Shown one piece after another: positions 48,349 to 57,960 of a stretch of DNA of 64,000 bases. The notes below the pieces were generated by a model. It had not been told where the DNA came from. It ran no database searches and saw nothing but the letters and a program-made list of their open reading frames with translations. The stretch is from Aquipuribacter sp. SD81 (lineage in GTDB: Bacteria; Actinomycetota; Actinomycetes; Actinomycetales; JBBAYJ01): positions 62,001-126,000 of the forward strand of contig NZ_JBBAYJ010000010.1 in NCBI RefSeq assembly GCF_037153975.1, in the 5' to 3' direction. Both the position numbers and the translations under genes were made by a program. How positions within the stretch are numbered: position 1 is the first letter of the stretch; each line of letters begins with the position of its first letter.

Positions 48349-51300
48349 GGACCGGGACGGCGCGGACAGCGCCGGCACGGGAGGCGCCGTCGACGACGGG
48401 CCGCACAGGCGCACCCTCCGGCCGCCCGGCGCCCGACGTGGTGGCGAGCGCGCCCAGCAGGAGCAGTGCGAGGGCGAGCGTGAGGACACCGGAGGGCTCC
48501 GCGCCCGTCCGGGCCAGCGCCCGCGGCAGGACGGTGGCCGGCCGGCCTCCGCCGGTCGACGACAGGGGCGCACCCAGGGGCGCGAGCGTCGGGGTCGGGT
48601 CCGGCGTATCCGTGGGCACCGGTGTCGCCGTCGGGTCGCCCGGGGTCCGGGGGTCGCCCGGGCCCTCCGGCGTCTCGGGGTCGGTGGGCACGTCCGGGTC
48701 GCTCGGGTGGGGCACGGGCAGCAGCGCGGTCGCCGGCAGGGGCGACCACACACCGGCGACGGCGGTGTCGGACGGGAGCCGGTTGGGCGCCACGGCCCCG
48801 CAGTGGTAGTTGCCGAAGGGCAGCCCGGCGAAGGAGAACCGACCGCCGGCGTCGGCGACACCGAGGAACCACATGTCGTCGGCCGTCCCCATGACCCCGT
48901 CCATGCCGGGGCCACCGCAGGCGACCTCCGAGCCGGGCATGGGCTCTCGCGTGCCGTCGTGGACGACGGTGCCGGTGAGTGCACCGCGGCCCGCGCCGGC
49001 GAAGTCGGCGACGGCGGTGGCGCCGGCCACCGCGCCGACCCGGACCGACCAGTCGCGCAGACCGTCGGTGTCGGAGGTGTAGGCGAAGCCGGGCATCACG
49101 GCGACGGCGCGCACGGTGTAGCGGCCGGGGACGACGTCGAGGAACCGGTAGCGGCCGTCGCCGTTCGTCACCGCCCGGCGCGGCGCCTCGTCGGCCGCCG
49201 CGACCAGGCCCGCAGCCCGGAGACCGGTGGGCGCGGTCTCGCGGACGAGCTCGACCGTGACCCCTCGCACGGGCAGCTCGGTCGCCGGGTCCTGCCTGCC
49301 GTCCTCGTCGCGGTCCAGCCAGACGACGCCCTCGACGGTCGCCATGTCGAGCTCGGGGTCGGTCGGCGCTGGGGAGGGCGTGGTGGTCGGGCCGGTCGTC
49401 GGGCCGCTCGTCGGGACGCTGGTCGGCTCGCTCGTCGGGCCGGTCGTCGGGCCGGTCGTCGGGCCGGTCGTCGGGCCGCTGGTCGGGCCGGACGTCGGGC
49501 CGGTCGTCGGGCCGCTGGTCGGGCCGCTGGTCGGGCCGGACGTCGGGCCGGTCGTCGGGCCGCTGGTCGGGCCGGACGTCGGCTCGCTCGTCGGCCCGGA
49601 CGTCGGCTCGCTCGTCGGCCCGGACGTCGGCTCGCTCGTCGGCTCGCTCGTCGGCCCCTCCGTCGGACCATCGGTCGGGCCGCCGCTCGGCTCGCTGGTC
49701 GGGCCGTCGGTCGGATCGCCGCTCGGCTCGCTCGTCGGCTCGCTGGTCGGCTCGCTGGTCGGGCCGTCGGTCGGATCGCCGCTCGGCTCGCTCGTCGGAC
49801 TGTCGGTCGGGCCGTCGGTCGGGCCGTCGGTCGGCTCGCTCGTCGGACCGTCGGTGGGACCGTCGGTCGGGCCGTCGGTCGGCTCGCTCGTCGGACCGTC
49901 GGTGGGACCGTCGGTCGGGCCGTCGGTCGGCTCGCTCGTCGGACCGTCGGTGGGACCGTCGGTCGGGCCGTCGGTCGGCTCGCTCGTCGGACCGTCGGTG
50001 GGACCGTCGGTCGGGCCGTCGGTCGGCTCGCTCGTCGGACCGTCGGTGGGACCGTCGGTCGGGCCGTCGGTGGGGCCGTCGGTCGGCTCACCCGACGGCT
50101 CGCTCGTCGGACCATCGGTGGGGCCGTCGGTCGGGGTGGTCGTGGGTCCCGGCGTCGGGTTGGGGGTCGGGCCGTCCGTCGGAGGATCGGTCGGCTCAGG
50201 GGTGGGGCTCGACGTCGGGAGACCCGTCGGCTCGCTTGTCGGCTCGCTTGTCGGGCCATCCGTCGGCTCGCCGGTCGGCTCACTGGTCGGGCCATCCGTC
50301 GGGTCGGTGCTCGGCACGCTGGTCGGCTCACTGGTCGGGCCGTCCGTCGGGCCGTCCGTCGGGTCGCTGGTCGGCTCGCTGGTCGGGCCGTCCGTCGGGC
50401 CGTCCGTGGGGCCTTCCGTGGGGCCGTCGGTCGGCTCGCTGGTCGGCTCGCTGGTCGGCTCACCGGTCGGCTCGCCGGTCGGGCCGTCGGTGGGGCCGTC
50501 CGTCGGGTCGCTGGTCGGCTCGCCGGTCGGGCCGTCCGTCGGGCCGTCCGTGGGGCCGTCGGTCGGCTCGCTGGTCGGCTCGCTGGTCGGCTCGCTGGTC
50601 GGGCCGTCCGTCGGGCCGCCCGTCGGGCCGTCGGTGGGGCCGTCGGTCGGCTCGCTGGTCGGGTCGCTAGTCGGGTCGCTAGTCGGGCCGTCCGTCGGGC
50701 CGTCGCTCGGCTCGCTGGTCGGCTCGCTGGTCGGGTCGCCCGTCGGTCCATCCGTCGGTCCAACGGTCGGCCCGCTGGTCGGGTCGCTGGTCGGCTCGCT
50801 GCTCGGCTCGCCGGTCGGCTCGGGCGTCGTGGTGGGCTCGGCGGTGGGCGTCGGGTCGGGCGTCGGGGTGGGGTCCGGCGTCGGCTCGGGCGAGGCGCAG
50901 CTGATGGCGGTCGGCGAGACCGCCGACGCGGTGAGCGGCATGAGCGCGACGTGGGTCGTGACGCCGAGGACGGACTTCACCGACACGGTGAGCGTGGCCA
51001 CCGACGCGGCCGCCGACGTCCCGTCTGCGGCGGCGCTGACGTTCGCCGGCGCGCCGAGGGTCAGCGTGGCGGTCGACAGCCCGGACAGCACGGTCCCATG
51101 CGTGAACGTCCGGGGGACGCCCGCCGTCAGCACCGTGTCCGTCGTCCCCTGCCGCACCGTGACGGTCGGCGGGGTGTACGTCACCCCGGCCGACCCGGGC
51201 GTGCCGCCGGCGACGGCGGTGAGCGTGGCCGGTCCCACGACCTTCGCCGTGAGCGCACCGTTGAGCAGCGACAGGTCCTGCGTCTGCGCCGTCGCACGCG

Positions 51301-51907
51301 ACCGCACGACGCGGCGACCGGCGTCGAGGGGGTCGGGCAGGAGGGCGACGGTCGAGGCGGTCGACACCGTCGACGACGACAGCACGCCCGGCACCCCGAG
51401 CGACAGGGTCTCGGTGCTCGACGTCGACAGCAGCCCGTCCGCCGGGCACGCCGAGTCCGGCCACCGGGCGTCGTCCGTCAGCCGGACCGCACCCAGGGCG
51501 AGGACGTCGTCGAGGCCCGAACGGACGGTGAGCGACGCCAGGTCCCGCGGCCCCTTCGCCCCGGTGTCAGGGGGCGCCACGTCCTCCTGGATGCCGACGC
51601 CGGCCGACGCGAGACCCAGCAGGTTCTCGGCGAGCTGCTCGGACCTCGCCACGGACGGGTGGGCACCGGCCTGGTCGACCCGGGCACGCGACCGCACGAC
51701 GGTCGTTCCGGTGAGCGGGAGCCCGAGCACCTGTCCCGTCAGGCGGGCGGTCGTCGCGGACGCGTCGCCGCCGACGCCGCTCGGCAGCGTGGACGCCTGC
51801 GCGTGCGCGGGGACGGCGAGCAGCATCGACGACACGACCGCGGCGAGCGCGGTCACCACGACGGGCACGCGGTGACGGCGCCGTGGTGGTGCTGGACGGA
51901 CGGACAT
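48227..51907 (-). CDS. Sortase-anchored surface protein with a long Pro/Thr repeat stalk
   Basis: 1226 residues. A signal peptide (VPVVVTALAAVVSSMLLAVPAHAQ) precedes an N-terminal domain (about 35-340) related to choice-of-anchor/long-repeat adhesin proteins. Residues about 340-850 are a Pro/Thr/Asp/Glu/Ser repeat (SEPTDGPTDGPTDGPT). Two Cna-B/SdrD-like modules follow (VEGVVWLDRDEDGRQDPATELPVRGVTVEL, NGDGRYRFLDVVPGRYTVRA), then a Pro-rich linker. Near the end is LARTGAEPSGVLTLALALLLLGALA, a class E sortase sorting signal and membrane helix. The reading frame then runs another 50 Arg/Pro-rich residues, which is unusual for such a tail. Confidence 0.85.
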   Translation of the reverse strand: MSVRPAPPRRRHRVPVVVTALAAVVSSMLLAVPAHAQASTLPSGVGGDASATTARLTGQVLGLPLTGTTVVRSRARVDQAGAHPSVARSEQLAENLLGLASAGVGIQEDVAPPDTGAKGPRDLASLTVRSGLDDVLALGAVRLTDDARWPDSACPADGLLSTSSTETLSLGVPGVLSSSTVSTASTVALLPDPLDAGRRVVRSRATAQTQDLSLLNGALTAKVVGPATLTAVAGGTPGSAGVTYTPPTVTVRQGTTDTVLTAGVPRTFTHGTVLSGLSTATLTLGAPANVSAAADGTSAAASVATLTVSVKSVLGVTTHVALMPLTASAVSPTAISCASPEPTPDPTPTPDPTPTAEPTTTPEPTGEPSSEPTSDPTSGPTVGPTDGPTGDPTSEPTSEPSDGPTDGPTSDPTSDPTSEPTDGPTDGPTGGPTDGPTSEPTSEPTSEPTDGPTDGPTDGPTGEPTSDPTDGPTDGPTGEPTGEPTSEPTSEPTDGPTEGPTDGPTDGPTSEPTSDPTDGPTDGPTSEPTSVPSTDPTDGPTSEPTGEPTDGPTSEPTSEPTGLPTSSPTPEPTDPPTDGPTPNPTPGPTTTPTDGPTDGPTSEPSGEPTDGPTDGPTDGPTDGPTSEPTDGPTDGPTDGPTSEPTDGPTDGPTDGPTSEPTDGPTDGPTDGPTSEPTDGPTDGPTDGPTSEPTDGPTDGPTDSPTSEPSGDPTDGPTSEPTSEPTSEPSGDPTDGPTSEPSGGPTDGPTEGPTSEPTSEPTSGPTSEPTSGPTSEPTSGPTSGPTTGPTSGPTSGPTSGPTTGPTSGPTSGPTTGPTTGPTTGPTSEPTSVPTSGPTTGPTTTPSPAPTDPELDMATVEGVVWLDRDEDGRQDPATELPVRGVTVELVRETAPTGLRAAGLVAAADEAPRRAVTNGDGRYRFLDVVPGRYTVRAVAVMPGFAYTSDTDGLRDWSVRVGAVAGATAVADFAGAGRGALTGTVVHDGTREPMPGSEVACGGPGMDGVMGTADDMWFLGVADAGGRFSFAGLPFGNYHCGAVAPNRLPSDTAVAGVWSPLPATALLPVPHPSDPDVPTDPETPEGPGDPRTPGDPTATPVPTDTPDPTPTLAPLGAPLSSTGGGRPATVLPRALARTGAEPSGVLTLALALLLLGALATTSGAGRPEGAPVRPVVDGASRAGAVRAVPVLRGVGPHPPRRRWPPRRSPGAARGTRVHRGRRARAGTPPG
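49833..50072 (-). repeat. Five perfect 48-bp tandem repeats in the stalk coding region
   Basis: The 48-bp unit (ending in GGCTCGCTCGTC on the plus strand at 49833, 49881, 49929, 49977, 50025) is copied five times without change. It encodes 16 residues, four copies of (S/D)(E/G)PT. It sits in a longer array of 12-bp units (about 49390-50880) that is less regular. Confidence 0.9.
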
Positions 51908-52177
51908 GGCTCTCCCCCGAGACGTGGTGGACCTGGGGGCAGGGACGGCTCATGGGACCTTTCGCCTGAGGACCTGTCTAGTTTCAACAACCACATCACC
52001 CGCCTGCGGGCAAGGGGCTCGGTCGCGCGTCCACCCGCACGGAGCAACCGCTGCTCCGTCCCGGTGACGGGACCCGTCCGTACTCGACGGGCGCCGACGC
52101 ACCGAGCCGGACGCCCGTGCTCGCGGAATGCCGTCGGACGGGGCGACGCTGTGACCTCCACGGACCGAGGAGGGCGC

Positions 52178-53104
52178 ATGTCACAGGACGGCTGGCCCGC
52201 ACTGCGCGTGGCGGACTGGACCGAGACCCGCGACACGCTGCACCTGTGGACGCAGGTGGTCGGCAAGGTGCGGATGGCCCACGCCCCGCTGCTCAACCAC
52301 TGGTGGCAGAGCACCCTGTACGTCAGTGCCCGCGGCCTCACCACCTCGGCCGTCCCCCACGGCAGCGGCACCTTCGACGTGGAGCTCGACCTCGTCGAGC
52401 ACCGGCTGGTGGTACGCGCCGACACCGGCGCCACGCGCACGGTCGCCCTCGAGCCGAAGCCCGTCGCGGCCTTCTACGCCGAGACGATGTCCGCGCTGGC
52501 GGACCTCGGCCTGCCCACCCGGATCCGGGCGGTGCCCAACGAGGTGGACCCGGCGATCCCCTTCGCGGAGGACGACACGCACGCCTCGTACGACCCGGCC
52601 GCGGCGCACGCGTTCTGGCGTCAGCTCGTGCAGGCGTCCCGCGTGATGGGCGTGTTCCGTTCGCGCTTCGTCGGCAAGGTGAGCCCGGTGCACTTCTTCT
52701 GGGGCGCCATGGACCTCGCCTGCACGAGGTTCTCGGGCCGGGACGCACCGGAGCACCCGGGCGGTGCGCCCAACTGCGGCGACTGGGTGATGGTCGAGGG
52801 GTACTCCCGCGAGCTCAGCAGCTGCGGCTTCTGGCCGGGCGGCGGCGAGGAGGGCGCCTTCTACGCCTACGCCTACCCCGAGCCGGACGGCTTCGCCGCG
52901 CGGCCGGCCGGACCGCCGGGGGCCGCGTACTCCGAGGCGGCGGGCCAGTTCCTGCTGCCCTACGAGGCGGTGCGCCGCGCCGAGGACCCCGACGGCGCCC
53001 TCCTGCACTTCCTGCAGAGCACCTACGAGGCCGCCGCCGACCTCGCCCGCTGGGACCGCGCAGCCCTGGAGGACGACCCGGCACGGTGGGACCACCGCCG
53101 CTGA
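52178..53104 (+). CDS. DUF5996 family protein
   Basis: 308 residues. It matches a conserved cytoplasmic family across actinobacteria and proteobacteria: WPALRVADWTETRDTLHLWTQVVGKVRMAHAPLLNHWWQ at the start, IPFAEDDTHASYDP, FRSRFVGKVSPVHFFWGAMDLACTRFSGR and HPGGAPNCGDWVM, all nearly invariant. It has many aromatic and His residues, but no known reaction. ATG 52178 follows GAGGAGGGCGC. Divergent from the surface protein. Confidence 0.9.
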   Translation: MSQDGWPALRVADWTETRDTLHLWTQVVGKVRMAHAPLLNHWWQSTLYVSARGLTTSAVPHGSGTFDVELDLVEHRLVVRADTGATRTVALEPKPVAAFYAETMSALADLGLPTRIRAVPNEVDPAIPFAEDDTHASYDPAAAHAFWRQLVQASRVMGVFRSRFVGKVSPVHFFWGAMDLACTRFSGRDAPEHPGGAPNCGDWVMVEGYSRELSSCGFWPGGGEEGAFYAYAYPEPDGFAARPAGPPGAAYSEAAGQFLLPYEAVRRAEDPDGALLHFLQSTYEAAADLARWDRAALEDDPARWDHRR

Positions 53105-53186
53105 CGACCCACCCGCCCGGCCCGCCCGGCCCGCCCGGCCCGACCACCTCGACCCGCCACCCGAGTCCCCGAGAGGACGCCGCACC

Positions 53187-53492
53187 ATGACCGTCACCGT
53201 CTCGCACAACCCGTCCGAGAAGCGCTACGAGGCCCGCGACGACGGCACGCTCGCCGGCTTCGCGGCGTACATGCTCGCCGGAGAGATGATCGTCTTCTCG
53301 CACACGGAGGTGGAGCCGGCGTACGAGGGCCAGGGGGTGGGCGGCGCGCTCGCGCGCGCCGGACTGGACGACGCACGGGAGCGGGGGCTGTCGGTCATGC
53401 CGCTGTGCCCGTTCATCAAGGCGTGGGTGCAGCGTCACCCCGAGTACGAGGACCTGCTGTTCAACGCGCCGCCGAGCCGCGTCACCGACTGA
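53187..53492 (+). CDS. Small GNAT-like N-acetyltransferase (YidJ family)
   Basis: 101 residues of the minimal single-domain GNAT (COG2388): SEKRYEARDDGTLAGFAAY, the acetyl-CoA loop YEGQGVGGALARAGLDDARERG and the conserved CPFIKAWVQRHPEYEDLLF. Such proteins acetylate unknown cellular targets. The ATG follows CGAGAGGACGCCGCACC. It stands alone, 83 bp after DUF5996 with a CCCGGCCCG low-complexity run between. Confidence 0.9.
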   Translation: MTVTVSHNPSEKRYEARDDGTLAGFAAYMLAGEMIVFSHTEVEPAYEGQGVGGALARAGLDDARERGLSVMPLCPFIKAWVQRHPEYEDLLFNAPPSRVTD

Positions 53493-53514
53493 CCGTCCTC
53501 CCCGGGCCCGGCAC

Positions 53515-54171
53515 TCAGCCGTCCTCGAGGCGCGCGAGCCGCGTGAGGCCGCTGACCCACAGCTGCGAGGTCTCCGCGACGGCGAGCGCGAGCACGCCGG
53601 CCGCGGCCGCCGTCAGCAGCCACAGCGCGACGTTCAGCCCGGTCAGCCACAGCCCCGAGTGCCCGAGGTGCGTCGCGGCCCGGCCGCGCACCGTCCACGT
53701 CGATCGGAGCTCGCGGTAGGCGGCCGTCATGTAGAGCCGGTCCACCCAGCGGCGCACCGGCCCCCGCGCGTGCCCGTCCCGGCGGACCCGGTCCTCGATG
53801 ACCCAGCGGGTGCGGGGGTAGGCAACCACGAGCGCGACGAGGTCGACGACGACCCGGACGCCGATGGCGGCCGCGATGCCCGCCAGCGGGGTGAAGAGCG
53901 CGCCGACGAAGCGGAACGGGTCGTCGAGGCGCACGAGCGCGACGGGGGTGACCTCGCCCGCGAGCCACGCGTAGGCGAAACCGAGGATGAGCAGCGGCCA
54001 GAAGCTGCGGCGCAGCACCCAGAGGACGAGCACCCACACGGCGTCGCGCCGGCTGTGGGCCATGACGTCGTCGGGGACGGCGCCGCCGTGCTCGGGCCGG
54101 CCGCCGGGGCCCAGGCCGTGCTCCGCGCCGTACGCACCCGTCCCCGGTGCGGCGTCGTCGGGCACGGCCAC
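53515..54171 (-). CDS. Hypothetical membrane protein
   Basis: 218 residues from GTG. The first 40 are polar and Gly-rich. About four hydrophobic helices follow (VLRRSFWPLLILGFAYAWL, FVGALFTPLAGIAAAIGVRVVVDLVALVVAY, LNVALWLLTAAAAGVLALA and short ones). A basic cytoplasmic segment (DRVRRDGHARGPVRRWVDRLYMTAAYRELRSTW) lies between. No family is recognised. It directly follows purL on the same strand with a 5-bp gap, so it may be expressed with it, but no functional link is known. Confidence 0.65.
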   Translation of the reverse strand: MAVPDDAAPGTGAYGAEHGLGPGGRPEHGGAVPDDVMAHSRRDAVWVLVLWVLRRSFWPLLILGFAYAWLAGEVTPVALVRLDDPFRFVGALFTPLAGIAAAIGVRVVVDLVALVVAYPRTRWVIEDRVRRDGHARGPVRRWVDRLYMTAAYRELRSTWTVRGRAATHLGHSGLWLTGLNVALWLLTAAAAGVLALAVAETSQLWVSGLTRLARLEDG

Positions 54172-54176
54172 CGTTC

Positions 54177-56531
54177 TCAGCCGAAGAGCGCGGGCAGCGT
54201 GCCCTCGTGCGCGGCCCGGAGCTCCGTCAGGGGCACGAGCCCGACGCCCGCGACGTCGAGCGCCGGGACCCCGTCGTCACCGCCGGCGTCGTCTGTCACA
54301 CCGATGCGCGCGTGCACGAGGCCGCGGGCGGTGCAGACGTCGGTGAAGCGGATCTCCTCGCTGCGCGGCACGGCGACGACCGCCCGGGCGACCGACTCCG
54401 CGAAGAGGGCGGTCGTGAGGTCGACCCCGTCGCGCTCGCACACCTCCTGCAGCCACACCCGGGCACCGACACCGTGCCGCAGGCACCCCTCGACGAGCGC
54501 CTGCGCGAGCCCGCCGTCGGACAGGTCGTGCGCGGCGTCGACGAGACCGTCGCGCGACGCGGCGAGCATGACCGCGGCGAGCAGCCGCTCGGCGTCCAGG
54601 TCGACCCGCGGCGGCAGCCCGCCGAGGTGGCCGTGGACGACGCCCGCCCACGCCGAGCCGGACAGCTCCTCGCGGGTCGTGCCGAGCAGGTACAGCGCGA
54701 GCCCGGCGCGGTCCCAGCCGGAGCCGGTGCGCCGCGACACGTCGTCGAGGACGCCGAGGACGCCCACGACGGGGGTCGGGTGGATGGCGACGTCGCCGGT
54801 GGAGTTGTAGAAGCTGACGTTCCCACCGGTGACGGGCGTGCCGAGCTCCGCGGTCGCGTCGGCGAGGCCGCGGACGACCTCCGCGAACTGCCACATGGCG
54901 CCGGGCTCCTCCGGCGAGCCGGAGTTGAGGCAGTCCGTCACCGCGACGGGCGTGGCGCCGGTGACGGCGACGTTGCGGTAGGCCTCGCACAGCGCGAGCT
55001 GCGCGCCGGCGTAGGGGTCGAGTGCGGCGAGCCGGCCGTTGCCGTCGAGCGACAGCGCGATGCCCCGGCCCGTCGACTCGTCGACCCGCAGGACGCCGGC
55101 GTCGTCGGGCGTGGCGAGCGCGGTGTTGCCGAGCACGTACCTGTCGTACTGGTCGGTGACCCACGCCCGCGAGCAGAGGTCGGGCGAGGCGACCATCGCC
55201 AGCAGCTGCGCGCGCAGCTCCTCGGCGCTGCCCGGGCGCGTGAGGTCCTCGGCCCGGTCGGCCTGCCGGGCGTCGAGCCAGTCCGGACGGGCGTAGGGCC
55301 GCTCGTAGACGGGCCCCTCGTGCGCGACGGTCCGCGGCGGCACGTCGACGACCGTCTCGCCGTGCCACGTGATCTCCAGGTGCTCGCCCTCGGTGACCTC
55401 GCCGAGGACGGCCGCCTCCACCTCCCAGCGGTCGGTGATCGCGAGGAAGGCCTCGAGCCGGTCCGGACGGACGACGGCCATCATCCGCTCCTGCGACTCG
55501 CTCATGAGGATCTCCTCCGGGCGCAGCGACGGGTCGCGCAGCGGGACGAGGTCGAGCGCGACGCGCATGCCGCCGTCACCGGCCGAGGCCAGCTCGCTCG
55601 TCGCGCACGACAGACCCGCCCCGCCGAGGTCCTGGATGCCCTCGACGACCCCGGCCGCGTACAGCTCGAGGCAGCACTCGATGAGGAGCTTCTCCCGGAA
55701 CGGGTCGCCGACCTGCACGGCCGGGCGCTTGCTCGGTCCGCCCTCGGCGAAGGTCTCGCTCGCGAGCACGCTCACCCCGCCGATGCCGTCGCCGCCGGTG
55801 CGGGCCCCGAAGAGCACGACCTTGTTGCCCGCGCCGGTGGCGTTGGCCAGGTGCAGGTCCTCGTGCCGCAGCGCGCCGACCGACAGGGCGTTGACCAGCG
55901 GGTTGCCCTGGTAGCAGGGGTCGAAGTACACCTCGCCGCCGACGTTGGGCAGCCCGAGGCAGTTGCCGTACCCGCCGACCCCGGCCACGACCCCGTGCAC
56001 GACGCGAGCGGTGTCGGGGTGCTCCGGCGCCCCGAAGCGCAGGGAGTCCATGACGGCGACGGGGCGGGCACCCATGGCGAGGATGTCGCGGACGATGCCG
56101 CCGACGCCGGTCGCGGCGCCCTGGTACGGCTCGACGTAGCTCGGGTGGTTGTGCGACTCCGCCTTGAACGTGACGGCCCAGCCGTCGCCGATGTCGACGA
56201 CGCCCGCGTTCTCGCCGATGCCCGCGAGCAGGCGCGTGCTGCCCTTCTCCAGGGCGCGCTGGGTGGCGTCGCCGAAGCGGCGCAGGTGCACCTTGCTCGA
56301 CTTGTACGAGCAGTGCTCGGACCACATGACGGAGTACATGGCGAGCTCCGCCGACGTGGGCCGCCGGCCGAGGATGTCGCGGATGCGCTGGTACTCGTCG
56401 GGCTTGAGGCCGAGCTCGGCCCACGGCTGCTCGACGTCGGGCGTGGCGGCGGCGTGGGCGACGGAGTCGAGCCGGTCGGCCGTGGCGACGACCTCGACGG
56501 CCTCGGGGCTGGTGGCGCCGTGCGGGCTCAC
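54177..56531 (-). CDS. purL: Phosphoribosylformylglycinamidine synthase, PurL subunit
   Basis: 784 residues from a GTG that overlaps purQ by 4 bp. It is the small, multi-subunit form of FGAM synthase, which needs PurQ and PurS. Motifs: [83 protein letters not shown] and a second half with [12 protein letters not shown] and [13 protein letters not shown] synthesis follows through PurM, encoded 11 kb away. purS is absent from the neighbourhood. Confidence 0.97.
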   Translation of the reverse strand: MSPHGATSPEAVEVVATADRLDSVAHAAATPDVEQPWAELGLKPDEYQRIRDILGRRPTSAELAMYSVMWSEHCSYKSSKVHLRRFGDATQRALEKGSTRLLAGIGENAGVVDIGDGWAVTFKAESHNHPSYVEPYQGAATGVGGIVRDILAMGARPVAVMDSLRFGAPEHPDTARVVHGVVAGVGGYGNCLGLPNVGGEVYFDPCYQGNPLVNALSVGALRHEDLHLANATGAGNKVVLFGARTGGDGIGGVSVLASETFAEGGPSKRPAVQVGDPFREKLLIECCLELYAAGVVEGIQDLGGAGLSCATSELASAGDGGMRVALDLVPLRDPSLRPEEILMSESQERMMAVVRPDRLEAFLAITDRWEVEAAVLGEVTEGEHLEITWHGETVVDVPPRTVAHEGPVYERPYARPDWLDARQADRAEDLTRPGSAEELRAQLLAMVASPDLCSRAWVTDQYDRYVLGNTALATPDDAGVLRVDESTGRGIALSLDGNGRLAALDPYAGAQLALCEAYRNVAVTGATPVAVTDCLNSGSPEEPGAMWQFAEVVRGLADATAELGTPVTGGNVSFYNSTGDVAIHPTPVVGVLGVLDDVSRRTGSGWDRAGLALYLLGTTREELSGSAWAGVVHGHLGGLPPRVDLDAERLLAAVMLAASRDGLVDAAHDLSDGGLAQALVEGCLRHGVGARVWLQEVCERDGVDLTTALFAESVARAVVAVPRSEEIRFTDVCTARGLVHARIGVTDDAGGDDGVPALDVAGVGLVPLTELRAAHEGTLPALFG

Positions 56532-57208
56532 GCGAGCACCCCCGTCAGCGCGGTGGCCAGCACGGACGTGAAGAGGCCGAGACCGTCGGTCGTCGGCCCG
56601 TAGCCCGGTTCGACGGCGTGCTCGGGGTGCGGCATGAGCCCGACCACCCGGCCGCTCGCGTCGGTCACGCCTGCGATGTCGCGCCGGGAGCCGTTGGGGT
56701 TGACGTCGAGGTAGCGGAACACGACGCGGCCCTCGCCCTCGAGCCGGTCGAGGGTCGCCTCGTCGGCGACGTAGCCGCCCTCGCCGTTCTTGAGCGGGAC
56801 GGTGATCTCGGCCCCGGCCTCGAAGGCGCCGGTCCACGCCGTCGTCGCGTTCTCCACGCGGAGCCGCTGGTCGCGGCACACGAACCGCTGCACGTCGTTG
56901 CGCACGAGCGCGCCCGGCAGCAGGTGGGACTCGCACAGGACCTGGAAGCCGTTGCAGATGCCGAGCACCGGCATGCCCCTGCGGGCGCCGTCGACGACCT
57001 CGGTCATGACGGGGGCGAAGCGGGCGATGGCCCCGGCGCGCAGGTAGTCGCCGTAGGAGAACCCCCCGGGCAGCACGACTGCGTCGACGCCGTGCAGGTC
57101 GTGGTCGGCGTGCCAGAGCCGGACCGGCTCCGCGCCGGCCAGGCGGACGGCGCGCGCCGCGTCGCCGTCGTCGAGGGAACCGGGGAAGGTGACGATGCCG
57201 ATCCGCAC
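56528..57208 (-). CDS. purQ: Phosphoribosylformylglycinamidine synthase, PurQ glutaminase subunit
   Basis: 226 residues. A class I glutamine amidotransferase that supplies ammonia to PurL. The nucleophile is Cys in GICNGFQVL, with [16 protein letters not shown] before it and the His-Glu pair in [11 protein letters not shown]. The GTG start lies 36 bp after the csrA stop with no space for a purS gene, which usually precedes purQ. It may therefore be transcribed from the flagellar promoter. Confidence 0.97.
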   Translation of the reverse strand: MRIGIVTFPGSLDDGDAARAVRLAGAEPVRLWHADHDLHGVDAVVLPGGFSYGDYLRAGAIARFAPVMTEVVDGARRGMPVLGICNGFQVLCESHLLPGALVRNDVQRFVCRDQRLRVENATTAWTGAFEAGAEITVPLKNGEGGYVADEATLDRLEGEGRVVFRYLDVNPNGSRRDIAGVTDASGRVVGLMPHPEHAVEPGYGPTTDGLGLFTSVLATALTGVLA

Positions 57209-57244
57209 GTCACCAGCCTAGGTGCCGGGCGCGACCGGTCCGGC

Positions 57245-57637
57245 TCAGCGTCTCGGCGGCGGGCCGGGCCTGGGACGGGCGGGCTCCGCCCCGCCGTCCG
57301 CCGGTCCGTCACCCTGCGGTGTGCCGGGTCCGGAACCGCGAGAGCCAGCGGGCGCCGTGGGCGACGTCGCGCCGGTGACACCGGGTGCGCGACGGCCCGG
57401 GGCGCCCGCGAGGCCCATGAGCTCGGCGACGGCGGCGGACGGCTGCTGCCCGGACCGGCTCGCCTCGGCGTTGGCCGCCTTGACGGCCGCGTAGACCTCG
57501 GCGCGGTGCACCCGGGTCGAGCGGGGGGCGTCGATGCCGAGGCGGACCGCGCCGTCGCCCTTGAGCTCGAGCACGGTCACGACGACGTCGTCACCGATGA
57601 CGACGCTCTCGCCGGTGCGGCGGCTGAGGACGAGCAT
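57245..57637 (-). CDS. csrA: CsrA carbon-storage regulator with a long disordered tail
   Basis: 130 residues from ATG 57637, about twice the usual length. The first 65 are a full CsrA: MLVLSRRTGESVVIGDDVVVTVLELKGDGAVRLGIDAPRSTRVHRAEVYAAV, with the RNA-binding L4/R44-type positions. The next 65 are Pro/Gly/Arg-rich with no fold (GLAGAPGRRAPGVTGATSPTAP). CsrA binds GGA sites in mRNA leaders and, in flagellated Gram-positives, controls flagellin. Its place after the flagellar genes fits that. An upstream GTG would add only 13 residues. Confidence 0.93.
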   Translation of the reverse strand: MLVLSRRTGESVVIGDDVVVTVLELKGDGAVRLGIDAPRSTRVHRAEVYAAVKAANAEASRSGQQPSAAVAELMGLAGAPGRRAPGVTGATSPTAPAGSRGSGPGTPQGDGPADGGAEPARPRPGPPPRR

Positions 57638-57729
57638 CGGCCCAGGGTAGGCCCGGGACCCCTTCCCGTCGCCCACCCGGCGGGATCGGGTCGTGCGGGC
57701 CGGTCAGCGCCGCGGGCGGGTCGCGGTGG

Positions 57730-57960
57730 TCAGTCGCCGCGGCGCCGGCGCGGGGTCTGCTCCTGCGGCAGCGGGACGGTGGGCAGGGTCTGCCGCGGTC
57801 CGGGCGTCGTGACCGCGCGCCACAGCCGGACCCCGACGGCGGCGAGCAGCATGCCGAGGAGCCACACCACGAGCGCGTCCTGGACGGGACGGGCTCCCTG
57901 CAGCGCCTGCACGACGACCGGGGAGGCGAGCACGAGGCCGAGCAGGGGGACGAAGCTCAC
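57730..57960 (-). CDS. Small two-helix membrane protein in the flagellar operon
   Basis: 76 residues from a GTG that overlaps the PilZ stop by 4 bp. Two hydrophobic helices (VPLLGLVLASPVVVQALQ and ALVVWLLGMLLAAVGVRLWRAV) precede a Pro/Arg tail. It is not a known flagellar component; possibly a FliO/FlbD-like accessory, but that is only by location. Confidence 0.65.
   Translation of the reverse strand: MSFVPLLGLVLASPVVVQALQGARPVQDALVVWLLGMLLAAVGVRLWRAVTTPGPRQTLPTVPLPQEQTPRRRRGD

Noticed and set aside
49227-51875. Long plus-strand frame with GPSVGPSVGPL repeats
   Set aside because: It is the mirror of the Pro/Thr stalk repeat. The minus frame has a signal peptide, Cna-B modules and a sorting signal; this one has none.
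48329-53104. 1591-codon plus-strand frame
   Set aside because: Only its last 308 codons (from 52178) form a recognisable protein; the rest is antisense to the stalk protein.
57209-57244. A missed purS gene before purQ
   Set aside because: Only 36 bp separate csrA and purQ, far too short for the roughly 80-codon purS.
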